Assembly (NCBI RefSeq): GCF_000238255.3
Contig: NZ_CP011039.1
Span: 1,971,001-2,035,000, forward strand
DNA length: 64,000 bases
Direction: 5' to 3'
Origin: Pseudoalteromonas spongiae UST010723-006
Lineage (GTDB): Bacteria > Pseudomonadota > Gammaproteobacteria > Enterobacterales > Alteromonadaceae
A program made the position numbers and the translations under genes. The notes below the pieces were generated by a model. That model searched no databases, was not told the origin of the DNA, and saw only the letters and a list, made by a program, of their open reading frames with translations. Shown here in pieces: positions 23,498 through 31,560 of the stretch. The number at the start of each line of letters is the position of its first letter. The stretch's first letter is position 1.

Positions 23498-23610
23498 GGT
23501 GGCAATCTTACCAGCCACATCCCGGCACATAAGTCACACGCTGTGGCTGCTCCCTTCCGGGCCTGACCAGATTCACGCGCTATTATTGCGGGAGGACCAA
23601 TAAGATCACC
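23498..23610 (-). ncRNA. ffs: 4.5S RNA of the signal recognition particle
   Basis: RNA core of the SRP that binds Ffh and targets nascent membrane proteins. The conserved S-domain is clear on the minus strand: GGTCAGGCCCGGAAGGGAGC then AGCC, with the GGAA-type tetraloop, followed by the returning strand GTGCCGGGATGTGGCTGG. The ends pair (5' GGTGATCTTA with 3' TAAGAT..CACC), giving about 113 nt, like E. coli ffs (114). The guide target 23533-23564 lies in its most conserved part. The RNA itself is intact after the insertion, because the element enters about 15 bases past its 3' end. Confidence 0.94.
23533..23564 (-). other. Protospacer / attachment target in ffs
   Basis: 32-nt stretch matched by the array spacer at 6351-6382 in 24 positions. 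The two bases 5' of it on the minus strand are TC, not the classic I-F CC. From its 3' edge to the transposon terminus is 49 bp (23484-23532), the usual I-F3 distance. Confidence 0.9.
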
Positions 23611-23727
23611 ATAATAACTCAGTTAAACAAAGGGTTTTGCTCAACTGCGCGCAGGGATTATCACTATTTTGCTGATGAAGTTCAAGCAAAACTTTGTGCA
23701 TGCTAATCAACTGCGCAACAATTAACC

Positions 23728-24579
23728 TTAAAGCTGTTTTAACAAACGCGATAACTTGGTTTTCACCTGCGCCATATTATCAGGACCTAAACGCAGTAGC
23801 TGTTTTTGTGCATCAGATAAGGCTTCATACTCAGGTACCGCATATTTATATGTTACAGACTGACTTGTAAGCGGCGTATCTAGTGGAACAGCTGGAGTAT
23901 CAAGTAAATGCTGAATCGCCAGTGCAAGGCGCTGTTCAAATTCATAATCCGATAAACCAATCTCATCATAAGCATCTTGGATCAGCGGCTTATACTCATC
24001 AATTAATGCGATAATTTGTTTTTCCGAAAGCTTAGTAAACAAGCTGACATACGGATCGTAGCGCTCAAAACTCTCTGGATTTACGGTAATAATGGCACCG
24101 TCGTTTACGCTAAACGCTTGTTTTGGCGCAACAAACATTTGGTGCTTTTTAGCAAGCTTACCGTCCGCTAAGTTTTCGATGTAAACCACCGCACGGCGAA
24201 TTAAATCGTCACTAACAACAAGTTTTAACATGCTCACTGATACAACATCTGCTAGCGACTCTCGTACAACTGAATCGCTATCATCGAGCGAAGGCAACAC
24301 ACGTGTCACTTCTGGCGTTACTGGCTCTTCAACTTCAGGCTCTTTAGTTACAACCACTTGCTCAACAACTGGTTCAATTACAGGATCATTGGTCACAACT
24401 TGTGTTTCTTGCTCTGTCTCTACAGGCTCAGTGGGTTGTGGCAATTCAATTACTTGCCGTTCACCCGGCTCTACTGGTTTGTCGCCTTTCATTAATTGCA
24501 TGGCTGCTACCGCAATCACGATTGCTACCAGAGAGAGTCCGACAATGTAAGGTAATTTATTTTGAGAATTCGTTGTCAT
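23728..24579 (-). CDS. DUF3014 single-pass membrane protein, 283 aa
   Basis: Function unknown. One N-terminal transmembrane segment (YIVGLSLVAIVIAVAAMQLM, about residues 10-30) is followed by a Pro/Glu/Val-rich low-complexity linker to about residue 90. Then comes a conserved helical domain (LPSLDDSDSVVRESLADVV onward) that marks DUF3014 proteins. The soluble part is most likely periplasmic. The start could also be a GTG three codons upstream. It lies upstream of ffs in the same direction. Confidence 0.78.
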   Translation of the reverse strand: MTTNSQNKLPYIVGLSLVAIVIAVAAMQLMKGDKPVEPGERQVIELPQPTEPVETEQETQVVTNDPVIEPVVEQVVVTKEPEVEEPVTPEVTRVLPSLDDSDSVVRESLADVVSVSMLKLVVSDDLIRRAVVYIENLADGKLAKKHQMFVAPKQAFSVNDGAIITVNPESFERYDPYVSLFTKLSEKQIIALIDEYKPLIQDAYDEIGLSDYEFEQRLALAIQHLLDTPAVPLDTPLTSQSVTYKYAVPEYEALSDAQKQLLRLGPDNMAQVKTKLSRLLKQL

Positions 24580-24656
24580 ATTTTTCACTGTTCAAATATT
24601 TATTTTAGATCTAAAGTGCTCTAAATTAACAATAAAGGGAGAATACAAAGTATCTG

Positions 24657-25814
24657 ATGAATAGTAGCGGGAATAGTTCAAAACATAAAACAAAAATTGC
24701 ATTACTACTTACTGGTGGTGGCGCACGAGCGGCTTATCAAGTAGGCGTTTTAAAAGCGATTGCGAAAAACCTGCCGCGTAATCAAGTAACACCATTTGCC
24801 ATCATAAATGGTACATCTGCGGGCGCAATTAATGCAACGGCGCTCGGTTGTTACGCTTCGTGCTATCAGCTAGCCGTTAAAAAGTTAGAACATGTGTGGA
24901 AAAATTTTCGCACCGAGCAGGTTTATCACACCAACTTTTCATCGGTATTTGGTCATATTTTTATTAATATGTTACGTAGTTTTCAGTCGGATTATGAAAA
25001 CCACCCACCCGCAAGCTTGCTCAATAACCAACCACTACGAGAATTATTGCGCTCAGTACTCGATTTAAAACGCATCGACAATAATATTCGCAACGACTAT
25101 TTAGAAGCACTATCGATTACCGCTTCGAGTTATTCGAGCGGTGATTCCGTCGCCTTTTTCCAAGCTAAGCATGCCAACTCTTGGCGCAGAGCTAAACGGC
25201 GTGGTGAAAAAACCACAATTAATATTGAACATTTAATGGCATCCAGTGCCATTCCTATGGTTTTCCCGAGCACCAAAATTCGTCAAGGCTACTTTGGCGA
25301 TGGTTCGGTACACCAACATGCTCCGCTGAGCCCTGCAATTCATTTAGGCGCGGAAAAAGTCTTTGTAATTGGTGTTGAGCAACCTATCGATAATAAATAT
25401 TTTGGTTTTCAGCCACACTACCCCGGTATTTCAACGATTGCCGGCCATTTGCTCGATACCATTTTCTCCGACACCTTACGTGCAGACATTGAACGGCTAG
25501 AACGTATTAACCGAACGTTGTCCCTTATTCCTGCGCGCGATAAACATAAAGAACTTAAGCGCATCGCGCACTTTGTGATAAACCCCTCGCAAAACTTTAA
25601 TGCCATTGCAACGCAGTACTACGACACTATGCCAGTGTCAATAAAAATGCTACTGCGCAGTATTGGTGTGAAAAAGCATTCAGAATCGTCACTGGTGAGT
25701 TATTTACTCTTTGAAAAGGAATACACCCAGCATTTGATTGATATTGGCTACCAAGATGGTTTGGCACAATTAGATGAAATAATGGCGTTTTTAGAGTTCA
25801 CCAATATGCAGTAA
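24657..25814 (+). CDS. Patatin-like phospholipase family protein, 385 aa
   Basis: Predicted lipid acyl hydrolase with a Ser-Asp dyad. The oxyanion Gly-rich loop GGGARAAYQVG is at about residues 19-29, the nucleophile elbow GTSAG at about 49-53, and the DG catalytic Asp in FGDGSVHQ at about residue 216. No signal peptide is seen, so it is probably cytoplasmic or secreted by another route. The C-terminal ~130 residues are a family-specific extension. It is transcribed away from the DUF3014 gene; substrate unknown. Confidence 0.87.
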   Translation: MNSSGNSSKHKTKIALLLTGGGARAAYQVGVLKAIAKNLPRNQVTPFAIINGTSAGAINATALGCYASCYQLAVKKLEHVWKNFRTEQVYHTNFSSVFGHIFINMLRSFQSDYENHPPASLLNNQPLRELLRSVLDLKRIDNNIRNDYLEALSITASSYSSGDSVAFFQAKHANSWRRAKRRGEKTTINIEHLMASSAIPMVFPSTKIRQGYFGDGSVHQHAPLSPAIHLGAEKVFVIGVEQPIDNKYFGFQPHYPGISTIAGHLLDTIFSDTLRADIERLERINRTLSLIPARDKHKELKRIAHFVINPSQNFNAIATQYYDTMPVSIKMLLRSIGVKKHSESSLVSYLLFEKEYTQHLIDIGYQDGLAQLDEIMAFLEFTNMQ

Positions 25815-25830
25815 GTTTACTATAAACGGG

Positions 25831-27816
25831 CTAGCGCCCTTCTAGTATAAAACGCTCAGCACGTTCAACACGGCGCGGTTTGCCGCGCACAATTAAAATA
25901 TCCTGCGCTTTTAATACAGTATCACTTGGCGGAAAACTTAATTCATTACCATCACGGCGAAGTCCGGTTACATCGACTCGTCGTTTAGTTAAGTTTAAAT
26001 CACCTAAAGATAATCCTCGTGCATAGGCATCTTCGGTAATCGCGATTGCATGCAAAAATTCAAGATGATCAGATGAATCGGGTGTCAATGGCGTACTATC
26101 ACCTGGGAAATAACCATGCAGTAAGCCATAGCGATTGCTACGCTCTGCTTGCACACGCCTTAAAATACGACGCATCGGCACCCCGGTTAAAAACAGTACA
26201 TGTGATACCAACATAAGGCTGGCCTCTAGCTTTTCCGGCACCACTTCTGTAACGCCTTTATCTTTAAGCTCAGATAAATACCTATCATCGCGCATGCGCA
26301 CTAAAATTTTAACCTTAGGCGCAAGCTGCTTAATACTGTTAATAATTGCAAATGCGCTATCTTTATCGGCGAAGGTTATAATCACTAGGCGGCTTTTTGC
26401 AATATTGGCACCTTTTAGCACCTCTTTTTGCTTTGCCTGACCAAAATAGATATTTTCTCCAGCGGCCTGCGCCTCTTTAACGCGCACTGTGTCACTATCT
26501 ATCGCAACAAACGGAATTGCTTCCGTTTTTAAAAAACGCGCGATAATTTGCCCTACACGACCATATCCGCAAATCACAACATGTTGACTAAACTCGTCGA
26601 ACTGGGCATCGCTGTTGTCATAACTTTGACTATTTTTTGTCAGCAAATTAGGGGCAACTTTATTGAGAATTTTATACGACAGCAAAGCGCCGTTATCCAC
26701 CAAATAAGGCGTTATCGCCATGCTTAATACACCAACCGACAACAGCAAGGATGCATTCGCCGAATTTAACAAAGCGTATTTTAATGCGAGTGATATTAAG
26801 ACAAAGCTAAATTCACCCATTTGGCATAACATAAGTGCACTTGCCAACGCATTTTCATGATTCTCACCCGCCACTTTCGTCACAAAATACGTAATCGCTA
26901 CTTTCAGTGTCAGCAAGCTAAATAACCCAAGTGCAATCCACTGCAAGTTAGCCACAACAAACGCCATATCAAGCTGCATGCCAATGGTAATAAAGAATAA
27001 CCCCATTAAAATATCTCTAAATGGGCGGATATCGGCTTCGAGTTGATGCTTATATTCACTTTCACCTAACATCATGCCTGCAAGAAAAGCACCTAGTGCC
27101 ATTGATAAGCCAAAAGCAGAGGTTATCGCTGCCGCAATAAGTGCAACCAAGATGGTGGTCAACACAAATAACTCATCACTGCGTGTTTGCGCTATTTCAC
27201 TGAAAATTCTCGGTAGAACCCATTTGCCAACGGCCATCAATAGCGCAATAACCACACCGCCTTTTGCCAACGCCGTTAAAATGGTGGTCCATAACGACTC
27301 TGAGCCATTTGCCAAAAGCGGTAGCGCGATTAATAAAGGCACTACCGCGATATCTTGAAATAGCAAAACGCCAATTGCCAGCTGCCCTGGTCTTGAGCGC
27401 AATAATGGCGAGCCACTGACTTGTTTAACCACAATAGCAGTTGACGACAAGGCAACTAAACTACCAATGCTAAACGCCGCTATCATTGAAATTCCAAATA
27501 ACCACAATAGCACCATAACCACTAAGGTAGTTATTACGACTTGCATTACGCCAACGCCAAAAACAATGTGGCGCATAGCCAGTAAACGAGGAATTGAAAA
27601 CTCTAACCCTAAACTAAACAGCAAAAAAACGATGCCAAGTTCGGCAATAAAGTGCATTTGTTCACTTTGTTCAAGCCACGCAAAGCCGTCTTTACCGGCA
27701 AGGATGCCCACCGCTAAATAAGCTAAAATGGGTGGCAGATTAAAGCGTTTAAACAGCCAGATCAGAACCACAGCGGCAATCAATATATAGAAGTAAACAC
27801 CAAACGTATGCTGCAA
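25831..27816 (-). CDS. KefB/KefC-type cation:proton antiporter with RCK domains, 661 aa
   Basis: CPA2-family monovalent cation/H+ (probably K+/H+) antiporter. About twelve transmembrane helices fill residues 5-380. An RCK_N (TrkA-N) domain starts at about 405 with the nucleotide-binding GYGRVGQ motif, and an RCK_C domain (DLNLTKRRVDVTGLRR...) forms the C-terminus (about 565-655). This architecture matches YbaL/KefB proteins of similar size. No KefF/KefG-type ancillary subunit is next to it, so glutathione control is not indicated. Confidence 0.88.
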   Translation of the reverse strand: MQHTFGVYFYILIAAVVLIWLFKRFNLPPILAYLAVGILAGKDGFAWLEQSEQMHFIAELGIVFLLFSLGLEFSIPRLLAMRHIVFGVGVMQVVITTLVVMVLLWLFGISMIAAFSIGSLVALSSTAIVVKQVSGSPLLRSRPGQLAIGVLLFQDIAVVPLLIALPLLANGSESLWTTILTALAKGGVVIALLMAVGKWVLPRIFSEIAQTRSDELFVLTTILVALIAAAITSAFGLSMALGAFLAGMMLGESEYKHQLEADIRPFRDILMGLFFITIGMQLDMAFVVANLQWIALGLFSLLTLKVAITYFVTKVAGENHENALASALMLCQMGEFSFVLISLALKYALLNSANASLLLSVGVLSMAITPYLVDNGALLSYKILNKVAPNLLTKNSQSYDNSDAQFDEFSQHVVICGYGRVGQIIARFLKTEAIPFVAIDSDTVRVKEAQAAGENIYFGQAKQKEVLKGANIAKSRLVIITFADKDSAFAIINSIKQLAPKVKILVRMRDDRYLSELKDKGVTEVVPEKLEASLMLVSHVLFLTGVPMRRILRRVQAERSNRYGLLHGYFPGDSTPLTPDSSDHLEFLHAIAITEDAYARGLSLGDLNLTKRRVDVTGLRRDGNELSFPPSDTVLKAQDILIVRGKPRRVERAERFILEGR

Positions 27817-27997
27817 ACACCACCTCTGCCATCGTAATATGCGTTATGTCGAAAAAATGACGAATTCATTAGAAGCGAGTCTCTCTAATCAATTAAATAT
27901 AGCAAGTGTCTGTTTTTCTGCCACTTAATAAAAATGGCTTAGATTTTGCTTAAATATCCATGTACTTAATATTTTGCGGTAGTATGAGGGTAGTTAA

Positions 27998-28891
27998 GTG
28001 GAAAACGTACATGTTTTAACGCGTCAAACAGACAGCAACGGCGATTATTTGCCGTATGGCCAGATCTATTCTGAACAGAACGACATAAGCCATACCCATG
28101 CGTTAGTAACGCAACTTCAAAAAACACTTGAGCTTACAAAATTATTAAACATCTTTTCGGTTGAAGCGTCACGCGTAGTGCAATTTTCAGGCCTACAATT
28201 TCATAGTACCGAAGGGGTAATTGAAATGACTGGCAGTAAAATAGAAGGTGAAAACCACGCCTTTGATCTGATGGCAGATGGCGAACGTCTTGGCCAGCTT
28301 ATTTACTTTTGCCAAAATCTACCACAATACGCAAAGCAGAAATTAGCAAGATTACATACCGCACTTGTCTACCCTCTGCGCAATGCACTATTGTTTTCAC
28401 GCGTGAAAAAACTGGCTACCAAAGATGCATTAACCGGGCTAAATAACCGCAGCATGTTTGACGATTGCCTATACCGCAAACTTGAGCGAAGCCGCCGTCA
28501 TCACCGCAGCTTTGGCTTAATGTTGTTAGATTTAGATAACTTTAAGCAAGTAAACGACCAACATGGGCATCAAGTGGGCGATCAAGTATTGATTGATTTT
28601 GCCAATATTCTGACAGACTGCGTAAGAGGCACAGACACCGTATTTAGGTTTGGTGGTGATGAATTTGCCATTTTAATTGATGATGATAACTTTGACGTAA
28701 GTCATATCTTAGCTAATCGCATTAAAAAACGCGTGCACAGTCACCAACTACTGAAAACCCATTCTGTAACCACCAGTATTGGTTTTTCATTAAGTAAGGC
28801 AAAAGATATTCCTAACAGTATTTTTGAACGTGCCGATAGAGCGCTTTATGCAGCAAAACAAGACGGACGGGATTGTTGCAAAACAAACTAA
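27998..28891 (+). CDS. Diguanylate cyclase (GGDEF), 297 aa
   Basis: Makes cyclic di-GMP from two GTP. The N-terminal ~125 residues are a small sensory region without transmembrane segments (GAF-like by length, not certain). The GGDEF domain covers about 135-295: DALTGLNNRSMFDD, the FGGDEFAIL active site and, five residues before it, RGTD as the product-inhibition I-site (RxxD), both intact. The start is a GTG at 27998. A bidirectional terminator follows the stop. Confidence 0.9.
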   Translation: MENVHVLTRQTDSNGDYLPYGQIYSEQNDISHTHALVTQLQKTLELTKLLNIFSVEASRVVQFSGLQFHSTEGVIEMTGSKIEGENHAFDLMADGERLGQLIYFCQNLPQYAKQKLARLHTALVYPLRNALLFSRVKKLATKDALTGLNNRSMFDDCLYRKLERSRRHHRSFGLMLLDLDNFKQVNDQHGHQVGDQVLIDFANILTDCVRGTDTVFRFGGDEFAILIDDDNFDVSHILANRIKKRVHSHQLLKTHSVTTSIGFSLSKAKDIPNSIFERADRALYAAKQDGRDCCKTN

Positions 28892-28906
28892 GGCGTAGCC
28901 AGAAAG

Positions 28907-28935
28907 AAAAAAGGAAGCATTAGCTTCCTTTTTTT
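28907..28935. terminator. Bidirectional terminator between the GGDEF gene and the membrane protein gene
   Basis: AAAAAAGGAAGC-ATTA-GCTTCCTTTTTTT forms a perfect hairpin with U runs in both directions. The TAA stop of the leftward gene is in the loop. Confidence 0.85.
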
Positions 28936-29255
28936 AGACGATAACCGGTAAGCAGCGAACACAAACCAACAAAAAAAGCCCCGAGCACATTAGCTATTTC
29001 CAAAAAGCTGGTGACTGGTGTCACGATAATACAAATAAGTGGACACATTACCGCTAACAAAAAAAAACTTCCGCCTTTTCCTAACCAATAGCACAGCAGC
29101 AATGCAGCAGTAATCGCGCCAAAAATAGCGCCATAGAGCACCACAGTAAGATTAAACGAAAAAATAAGGCTCACCGCTAACACCACTGCAAATACAATTA
29201 AGCCGATATAAGCTTGCCCGATAAGTGAAAAACCAACTGCTTGACTAGTTTTCAT
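28920..29255 (-). CDS. Small inner-membrane protein of unknown function, 111 aa
   Basis: Four hydrophobic helices nearly fill the protein (roughly residues 8-28, 33-55, 61-80, 84-103), ending in a positive RLKKGS tail. The ATG at 29255 (MKTSQAVGFSLIG) follows AAAGGA at a good distance. A longer frame to 29321 runs back into tilS and lacks a site. It overlaps the 3' end of tilS by 11 bases, so it is translationally coupled to it. No family is recognised. Confidence 0.65.
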   Translation of the reverse strand: MKTSQAVGFSLIGQAYIGLIVFAVVLAVSLIFSFNLTVVLYGAIFGAITAALLLCYWLGKGGSFFLLAVMCPLICIIVTPVTSFLEIANVLGAFFVGLCSLLTGYRLKKGS

Positions 29256-30546
29256 TTGTTTCCTTTTGTTGCCAACATAGCCCATTTTCGGCGTATGCAT
29301 GTTTTGATATGCCCAAGCCAATTACTTGAACAAGTTGATTATTATAGTAAATTCCTGCAACCAATGGGCGTTGCCAAGGTGGTATACCAGCCTCTTTCAG
29401 CCATGTACTAACCGATTTAGTACAGTTTCGGTGTTGCAAGGTAAACTTTTCAGCGCCAATATCAAAACGCAGATTAACATGTTCATCCATAAATGGCGCG
29501 CGTGCACCTTGCGCTCTTTTTTCTACACTAAACTCTTGGCTCTCAATAGTCACTGAGCTTAGCCCAATGTTATCTTGATTTTCAGGCACCGCCTGAGGTA
29601 ACACGATAAATAAAGCATCTTGGTAGCGCTTAATCGCAAAACCACAACATTCAATACTCACTTGCGCATCTAATTTTGCATTAAATGCTTGCTGGTAAAC
29701 TTGGTCTAGCACCTTTTGAGATGGCAAAACTAGCTTATTTTGCTGTAGCCAATAACGTATTAAATTATCAATGCGCGCGCGAGAAAAACCAATCACCTCA
29801 TTGAGCAGAAAACGCTGATGAAAAATACACTTTTTCGCGTCTTCGGCAATGTATTCATCCAGCAATTGTTGTTGCGATTGCAGCAAATTCACTACACGAG
29901 CGACGGTATTGCTAAAGCCCTTAAAGCGTTTATTAAGTTCAGGAAGGATTTTATTGCGTAAAAAATTTCGGTCAAAGCGATCGTCGTGATTTGATTCATC
30001 ATTGATATGCGAAAGTTGCTGAGCCTTTGCATACTCAACAATGTCTTTACGCATAATACCTAATAATGGACGAAATACAGGTAACCCATTTTCAATGTGA
30101 GTGCGCTGCTTCATCGCACCTAAACCCAACAGCCCTGCTCCGCGTTTTAAACGAATAAAAAACGTTTCCACTTGGTCGTCAAGGTGCTGTCCAAGTAATA
30201 ATTCTGAATCGCTATGCAAGTGCGCTTTTAGTGCGTTGTAACGTGCCGTGCGCGCCACCGCCTCTAAGCTTTCACGACTGGCTTTTTTCACGCTTACTCG
30301 GTACGCCTTAAACGGGATTTGCCATTTTTGACATAAATCGGCACAAAACGCCTGCCACATATCGGCATTATCACTTAAGCCATGGTTGATATGCACAGCG
30401 TCGATTTCAATGTGCGTGAATTCGCGAAAACGCTTCGCTAAATGTAATAATACAACCGAGTCAACACCGCCAGAAAGCGCAACAGTAAAGCGCGTTTTTT
30501 CGGTGTTGTTAAGCTCATATTTAAAAGTGGAATAAATATCTTTCAT
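29245..30546 (-). CDS. tilS: tRNA(Ile)-lysidine synthase, 433 aa
   Basis: Adds lysine to C34 of the CAU-anticodon tRNA-Ile so that it reads AUA. The PP-loop SGGVDS lies near residue 26, followed by the N-type ATPase domain with HHLDDQVETF-like GQHLDDQVETFF, a linker domain and the C-terminal TilS domains. Length is as in E. coli (432). The ATG at 30546 lies directly after the U run of the accA terminator, with no clear ribosome-binding site. An upstream ATG at 30564 falls inside the terminator hairpin and is unlikely. Confidence 0.93.
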   Translation of the reverse strand: MKDIYSTFKYELNNTEKTRFTVALSGGVDSVVLLHLAKRFREFTHIEIDAVHINHGLSDNADMWQAFCADLCQKWQIPFKAYRVSVKKASRESLEAVARTARYNALKAHLHSDSELLLGQHLDDQVETFFIRLKRGAGLLGLGAMKQRTHIENGLPVFRPLLGIMRKDIVEYAKAQQLSHINDESNHDDRFDRNFLRNKILPELNKRFKGFSNTVARVVNLLQSQQQLLDEYIAEDAKKCIFHQRFLLNEVIGFSRARIDNLIRYWLQQNKLVLPSQKVLDQVYQQAFNAKLDAQVSIECCGFAIKRYQDALFIVLPQAVPENQDNIGLSSVTIESQEFSVEKRAQGARAPFMDEHVNLRFDIGAEKFTLQHRNCTKSVSTWLKEAGIPPWQRPLVAGIYYNNQLVQVIGLGISKHAYAENGLCWQQKETNEN

Positions 30547-30550
30547 AAAC

Positions 30551-30577
30551 AAAAAAAGCCGCAAAATGCGGCTTTTT
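30551..30577. terminator. Terminator after accA (bidirectional hairpin)
   Basis: AAAAAGCCGCA-TTT-TGCGGCTTTTTTT on the minus strand: seven-pair GC-rich stem followed by seven T. It closes the long rpsB-to-accA cluster before tilS. Confidence 0.88.
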
Positions 30578-30591
30578 CCAAAGTCTTTTAA

Positions 30592-31548
30592 TTAGCAGTA
30601 ACCAAAAGACATTAAACGCTCGTAGCGCTGCTCTAACATTTCTTCTAATGATAAAGCTTTCAAATCACCTAAGTCACGTTTAATTTGTGCTTTAAGCGAT
30701 TTCGCCATTGCATCGTAGTTACGGTGCGCACCGCCTAGAGGCTCTTCAACAATCGAGTTGATCAGATCTAAGCTCTTAACACGATCAGCGCTTACACCCA
30801 TAGCTTCTGCTGCAAGCGGCGCTTTTTCTGCACTTTTCCAAAGAATTGATGCACACCCTTCCGGTGAAATTACTGAGTATGTGCTGTACTGAAGCATATT
30901 AACACGGTCACCCACGCCAATTGCTAATGCACCACCTGAACCACCTTCACCAATTACCGTACAGATCACGGGCACTTTTAGGCCTGCCATCACTTTAAGG
31001 TTTTTAGCGATTGCTTCACTTTGACCACGTTCTTCAGCACCAACACCCGGGTATGCTCCTGGTGTGTCGATAAACGTGATGATTGGCATATTAAAACGCT
31101 CTGCCATTTCCATTAAACGTAACGCTTTACGGTAGCCTTCTGGTTTTGGCATACCAAAGTTACGCTTAATTTTCTCTGCTGTATCGCGACCTTTTTGTTG
31201 ACCGATAACCATTACTGGTTCGCCATCTAAACGCGCAACACCGCCTACAATAGCCGGGTCGTTAGCAAATGCGCGGTCGCCTGCTAATTCGTCGAACTCG
31301 GTAAAAATACGCTCGATATAGTCTTTGGTATACGGACGTAACGGGTGACGCGCAAGCTGTGAAACCTGCCATGGACCTAGATCAGAGAAAATTTTATTGG
31401 TCAGCTCTACGCTCTTATCTTTAAGGCGTGAAACTTCTTCTTCTAGACTCAGATCCAGTTCACCACCGCGACCTACGTTTTTAAGTTCTTCAATTTTTGC
31501 TTCCAACTCTGCAATTGGAAGTTCAAAATCAAGATAATTGAGACTCAT
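30592..31548 (-). CDS. accA: Acetyl-CoA carboxylase carboxyltransferase subunit alpha, 318 aa
   Basis: Together with AccD it moves the carboxyl group from biotin to acetyl-CoA to make malonyl-CoA, the first step of fatty acid synthesis. The N-terminal helix [19 protein letters not shown] is typical, the crotonase-fold core shows [19 protein letters not shown] and [15 protein letters not shown], and the size is that of E. coli AccA (319). It directly follows dnaE and ends at a strong terminator. Confidence 0.96.
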   Translation of the reverse strand: MSLNYLDFELPIAELEAKIEELKNVGRGGELDLSLEEEVSRLKDKSVELTNKIFSDLGPWQVSQLARHPLRPYTKDYIERIFTEFDELAGDRAFANDPAIVGGVARLDGEPVMVIGQQKGRDTAEKIKRNFGMPKPEGYRKALRLMEMAERFNMPIITFIDTPGAYPGVGAEERGQSEAIAKNLKVMAGLKVPVICTVIGEGGSGGALAIGVGDRVNMLQYSTYSVISPEGCASILWKSAEKAPLAAEAMGVSADRVKSLDLINSIVEEPLGGAHRNYDAMAKSLKAQIKRDLGDLKALSLEEMLEQRYERLMSFGYC

Positions 31549-31560
31549 GCTCTAAACTAC

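Noticed and set aside
24230..24550. 106-codon Ser/Thr-rich plus-strand frame
   Set aside because: It is the antisense shadow of the Pro/Glu/Val-rich linker of the DUF3014 gene.
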